Positions 61,095 through 64,000 of a stretch of DNA of 64,000 nt are shown one piece after another. A model generated the notes under the pieces. The model had not been told where the DNA came from. It ran no database searches and saw only the letters and a list, made by a program, of their open reading frames with translations. This DNA comes from Paraglaciecola sp. T6c (GTDB lineage: Bacteria; Pseudomonadota; Gammaproteobacteria; Enterobacterales; Alteromonadaceae). The translations under genes were made by a program, and so were the position numbers. Position 1 is the stretch's first letter; each line of letters opens with the position of its first letter. The stretch covers positions 124,001 through 188,000 of the forward strand of contig NC_008228.1 in the NCBI RefSeq assembly GCF_000014225.1, given 5' to 3'.

Positions 61095-62795
61095 CTATTT
61101 TGATGGGGAAGATGGAGGTGAAACTTGAGAAATTTCGAGCTCCATGACTTCGCGCATTTTGAATTTTTGCACCTTGCCAGTCACCGTTAACGGAAACTCT
61201 TCGACAAACCGTATGTGCTTAGGAATTTTAAAGTGGGCGATTTGGTTCTTGCAGAAATCAGTGATTTCAGTGGCACAAGCGCTGCTGCCAGGTTTAAGGC
61301 AGATCCAAGCACATACCTCTTCACCAAAGTCCGTGTGGGCGATGCCGAATACTTGTATGTCTTGTACGGCAGGGTGTGTGTATAAGAATTCTTCTATTTC
61401 TTTGGGGTAAATATTCTCTCCGCCGCGAATAATCATGTCTTTACTGCGACCGACTATGGTGACGTAGCCATCTTCATCCATGATGCCAATATCACCTGAG
61501 TGCAGCCAACCGCCTGCATCTATGGTTTCAGCTGTGCGAATTGGGTCGTTCCAGTAACCACGCATCACAGAATATCCGCGTGTACACACTTCGCCGCGCT
61601 CACCAATAGGAATTACCCGGTTGTATTCATCTACAAGTTTAACCTCGATGCGAGACATCACACGGCCTACGGTTTCTACTCGTTTTTGTAATGGGTCTTC
61701 TGGTAGGGTTAAATGATTCAGCGGGCTAAGTTCAGTTTGCCCATAGCCGATGAGCACATGTTCCATGTGCATTTCATTGATCACCCGCTTCATAACTTCA
61801 GCAGGGCACAATGACCCCGCCATAATGCCGGTGCGTAAGCTAGATAAATCAAATTGCTTAAAATCTGCATGATCGAGCTCTGATATAAACATGGTGGGCA
61901 CACCATGCAATGCAGTACAGCGCTCCTTTTCAACCACTTGCAATGTGGTTAACGGATCGAACGCATCGTTGGGGTAAATCATGGTGGCACCATGGGCGAT
62001 ACAAGATAAATTACCCAATACCATGCCAAAACAATGATAAAGGGGAACCGGTATACATACTCGGTCATTAGGGCTTAGGCGCATGCCTTCACCGGCCAAA
62101 AAGCCATTATTGAGAATATTGCAATGGGTTAAGGTGGCCCCCTTAGGCTGCCCAGTAGTGCCACTGGTAAATTGAATGTTGATGGGATCGTCAGGCAGCA
62201 ACTGACTAGTAATTGTTGCCATTTGATTTCGCTCAGCATCACCACCCATTTGGGTCACGCGCTCATAATTGAGCATGCCAGGTACAGTGCTGTTGCCCAT
62301 CTTAATGATATTGCGTAAGTGTGGTGCGGCAGCACATTGAATATTGCTGGCGTCACAACGAGCTAATTCAGGTATAAGCTGTTGCAACATTTCTGGGTAA
62401 CAGCTGCTCTTAAACTGTTCGGCACAGACGATCGCTTTGCACTCAACCTTGTTCAATGCATATTCTAATTCACGCAAGCGATAAGCAGGATTGAGGCACA
62501 CCATGATCGCACCAATTTTTGCCGTGGCAAATTGGGTGACTGTCCATTCAAAAGAGTTGGGCCCCCAGATACCCACGCGATCGCCCTTTCCTATGCCAAG
62601 GGCGAGTAGGCCGGTGGCTAACTCGTCTACCTTTTGTTTGAGGGTGGCGTATGTCCAACGAACGTCTTGATGGGCAACCACCAAGGCTTCGCTGTCTGCA
62701 TGTTTTTGGCTGATGTAATCAAAATATTCGCCAATGGTTTGGTAAATCAGCTGGGAGTCAGCTTTACCACATATATAGCTTTGTTTAAGGGCCAT
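61095..62795 (-). CDS. AMP-dependent acyl-CoA synthetase
   Basis: ATP-dependent ligase of 566 residues that joins a carboxylic acid to CoA through an acyl-AMP. The AMP-binding signature is INIQFTSGTTGQPKGATLTH; also visible are PLYHCFGMVLGN, GYGQTELSPL, WLHSGDIGIMDEDGYVTIVG, GRSKDMIIRGGENIYPKEIE and the C-terminal catalytic Lys in FPLTVTGKVQKFKMRE. It resembles medium-chain or methylmalonate/acetoacetate-type FadD-like enzymes; the chain length is unknown. It lies between a TonB receptor (25-base gap) and an aldehyde dehydrogenase. Confidence 0.93.
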   Translation of the reverse strand: MALKQSYICGKADSQLIYQTIGEYFDYISQKHADSEALVVAHQDVRWTYATLKQKVDELATGLLALGIGKGDRVGIWGPNSFEWTVTQFATAKIGAIMVCLNPAYRLRELEYALNKVECKAIVCAEQFKSSCYPEMLQQLIPELARCDASNIQCAAAPHLRNIIKMGNSTVPGMLNYERVTQMGGDAERNQMATITSQLLPDDPINIQFTSGTTGQPKGATLTHCNILNNGFLAGEGMRLSPNDRVCIPVPLYHCFGMVLGNLSCIAHGATMIYPNDAFDPLTTLQVVEKERCTALHGVPTMFISELDHADFKQFDLSSLRTGIMAGSLCPAEVMKRVINEMHMEHVLIGYGQTELSPLNHLTLPEDPLQKRVETVGRVMSRIEVKLVDEYNRVIPIGERGEVCTRGYSVMRGYWNDPIRTAETIDAGGWLHSGDIGIMDEDGYVTIVGRSKDMIIRGGENIYPKEIEEFLYTHPAVQDIQVFGIAHTDFGEEVCAWICLKPGSSACATEITDFCKNQIAHFKIPKHIRFVEEFPLTVTGKVQKFKMREVMELEISQVSPPSSPSK

Positions 62796-62820
62796 AAAAT
62801 GTTCCTAATTTATTGTGTCT

Positions 62821-64000
62821 TTATTCGAATTTATAGGTGGCACTGAGTCCCCACCATCTGGGTTTACCATAATAATTTTCGACCATGCCAAAACCACCTG
62901 CTTCGGGCCCGCCAGCTAGATCAAAGGCCATCACGCGGTATTCTTTGTCTAATAGATTGTCTACAAAACCCGCGAATACCCATTTGCCATCATCAGAGGT
63001 GTAAGACACTCGGGCATTGAAAAGGGCATAGCTGCTTTGCTCGCCCACGGGGGAATTTTTCAATTGAAAGTAGTGTTCGCTCATATAGACGAAGTCAATT
63101 TGCGCGGCTAACTCGCCATCCGCGAGCTGCCAGCCATAGCGGGCTAAGCCGTTAATATTCCACTCTGGGGTGACCACCGCACGGCGGTCGATTAAATCAC
63201 CATTAGGTAATTGATAAGCGTCTTCAACGTTGTTGTCGACGTAACTTACGCCCAGTAACAAGTCGAGGTTGTCTATAGGGTTTGAGGTGATTTCAAGTTC
63301 TGCGCCGCTGACACTGGCACCGGTATTGAAAACAAAAGTCGTCAGGCCCTCTAAGCGAAAAGCCTGATAATCATCGTAGTCGTAGTAATACACCGCACCG
63401 TTTACGCGGGTAGTTGAATTAAGCTGATGTTTAATACCAAACTCATAGGCGTGCAGCGTTTCTTTGTCGAATTTCATTTCTTCTGGGCCACCAGTTTCTG
63501 GGTTGCCGTCGAGAAAATCGGTGATATCCAACGGTGCGTTATAGCCGCCACTTTTAATACCGCGGTTATAACTTAAATAAAACAGAGTGCCTTTAGCTGG
63601 GCTGAAATCGACTTCGGCTTTAGCGGTGACGTAATCATCGTCAAGACTAGCGAAGTCGAAGGTGTCGTCATTAAACACAAATAGCGGCCCACCAAATCCC
63701 AGGGGATCCGGGTTAACAATATTAGCCGCAGAGGGGTTGCTACCATTGGCGATTTCAACGTAATTTTGTGAGTAATCAATGGACTTTTCTTCGTTAGCCC
63801 AGCGCAAGCCGCCGATCACCGTCCATTGTTCATTTACATCGTATTCCACTTGAGCGAACACCGAGTAGGTTTCTGTGGTGGTATCAAAAGGAGTCCAAAT
63901 CGTCACTGGGCCACCGGTTACGGGCCCCGTGCCTGCCCCTGCACCAGCAAGCTGGTCAACGAATCCGCGAACTTCGCCACCATTGGCAAAGGTGCCGTCG
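62821..64000 (-). CDS. TonB-dependent receptor, C-terminal part (5' end outside window)
   Basis: The frame is open through base 64000, so only the C-terminal roughly 390 residues of a receptor barrel are present. Strands such as TYSVFAQVEYDVNEQWTVIG, GTLFYLSYNRGIKSGGYNAP, YEFGIKHQLNSTTRVNGAVY and WVFAGFVDNLLDKEYRVMAF are characteristic, and it ends LSATYKFE. It is of the Caulobacter/Sphingomonad type often linked to uptake of lipophilic or aromatic compounds. Its close spacing with the synthetase and dehydrogenase genes suggests one uptake-and-catabolism operon. Confidence 0.9.
   Translation of the reverse strand, partial: DGTFANGGEVRGFVDQLAGAGAGTGPVTGGPVTIWTPFDTTTETYSVFAQVEYDVNEQWTVIGGLRWANEEKSIDYSQNYVEIANGSNPSAANIVNPDPLGFGGPLFVFNDDTFDFASLDDDYVTAKAEVDFSPAKGTLFYLSYNRGIKSGGYNAPLDITDFLDGNPETGGPEEMKFDKETLHAYEFGIKHQLNSTTRVNGAVYYYDYDDYQAFRLEGLTTFVFNTGASVSGAELEITSNPIDNLDLLLGVSYVDNNVEDAYQLPNGDLIDRRAVVTPEWNINGLARYGWQLADGELAAQIDFVYMSEHYFQLKNSPVGEQSSYALFNARVSYTSDDGKWVFAGFVDNLLDKEYRVMAFDLAGGPEAGGFGMVENYYGKPRWWGLSATYKFE

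Overview
The window looks like the chromosome of a marine gammaproteobacterium of the Alteromonadaceae, most like Paraglaciecola, Glaciecola or Alteromonas. The reasons are the housekeeping order (fkpA, slyX, yheV, yheS; yheT, yheU; cysQ, nudE, yrfG; uvrA, MFS, ssb), the many TonB-dependent receptors and the moderate G+C. No search was run, so the genus is a judgement from protein texture and synteny. I saw no IS element, prophage, CRISPR array, tRNA or rRNA.

Layout. 1-4.3 kb: fkpA (partial), a WD40 lipoprotein, slyX, yheV and the ABC-F ATPase yheS. 4.3-7.0 kb: a GNAT acetyltransferase and a divergent LysR/YeiH pair. 7.1-36.3 kb: a large locus for high-mannose N-glycan breakdown. 36.6-38.3 kb: a small PstS-like protein and a porin. 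38.4-42.6 kb: yheT, yheU, then the overlapping nudE-cysQ-yceI operon facing yrfG. 42.7-46.8 kb: ppa, an MFS carrier with a DUF3299 protein, and a chemoreceptor. 46.8-53.3 kb: uvrA with a thioesterase and a prolyl-hydroxylase-like gene, then a YajR-like MFS and ssb. 53.9-59.5 kb: a TonB receptor, a DUF2256 microprotein and two overlapping cryptochrome/photolyase genes. 59.7-64 kb: aldehyde dehydrogenase, acyl-CoA synthetase and a TonB receptor running off the end.

The N-glycan locus is the centrepiece. A LacI-type regulator at 16.9 kb sits between two arms. The leftward arm encodes three GH92 alpha-mannosidase lipoproteins, a FucP-type sugar permease and an AGE-family epimerase/mannose isomerase. 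The rightward arm encodes a TonB receptor, a lipoprotein with four F5/8-type-C repeats, a GlcNAc/glucosamine kinase, a Tat-exported glycosylasparaginase, a GH85 endo-beta-N-acetylglucosaminidase, a CutC-family protein, a cytoplasmic GH2 beta-mannosidase, a sodium:solute symporter, a fourth GH92 enzyme and a SIS-domain sugar-phosphate deaminase. Three copies of a TGTAATCGATTACA-type palindrome lie at the control regions, one just downstream of a near-consensus promoter for the TonB receptor.

Inferred flow: GH85 cuts the chitobiose core; glycosylasparaginase releases the Asn-linked GlcNAc; the GH92 enzymes trim mannose outside the inner membrane; Man-beta-1,4-GlcNAc enters through the symporter and is split by the cytoplasmic beta-mannosidase. 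Mannose is isomerised to fructose, and GlcNAc is phosphorylated and deaminated. No GlcNAc-6-phosphate deacetylase or fructokinase is present here. The whole insert lies between yheS and yheT, which are neighbours in E. coli, so it looks like an accessory block placed inside an otherwise conserved region.
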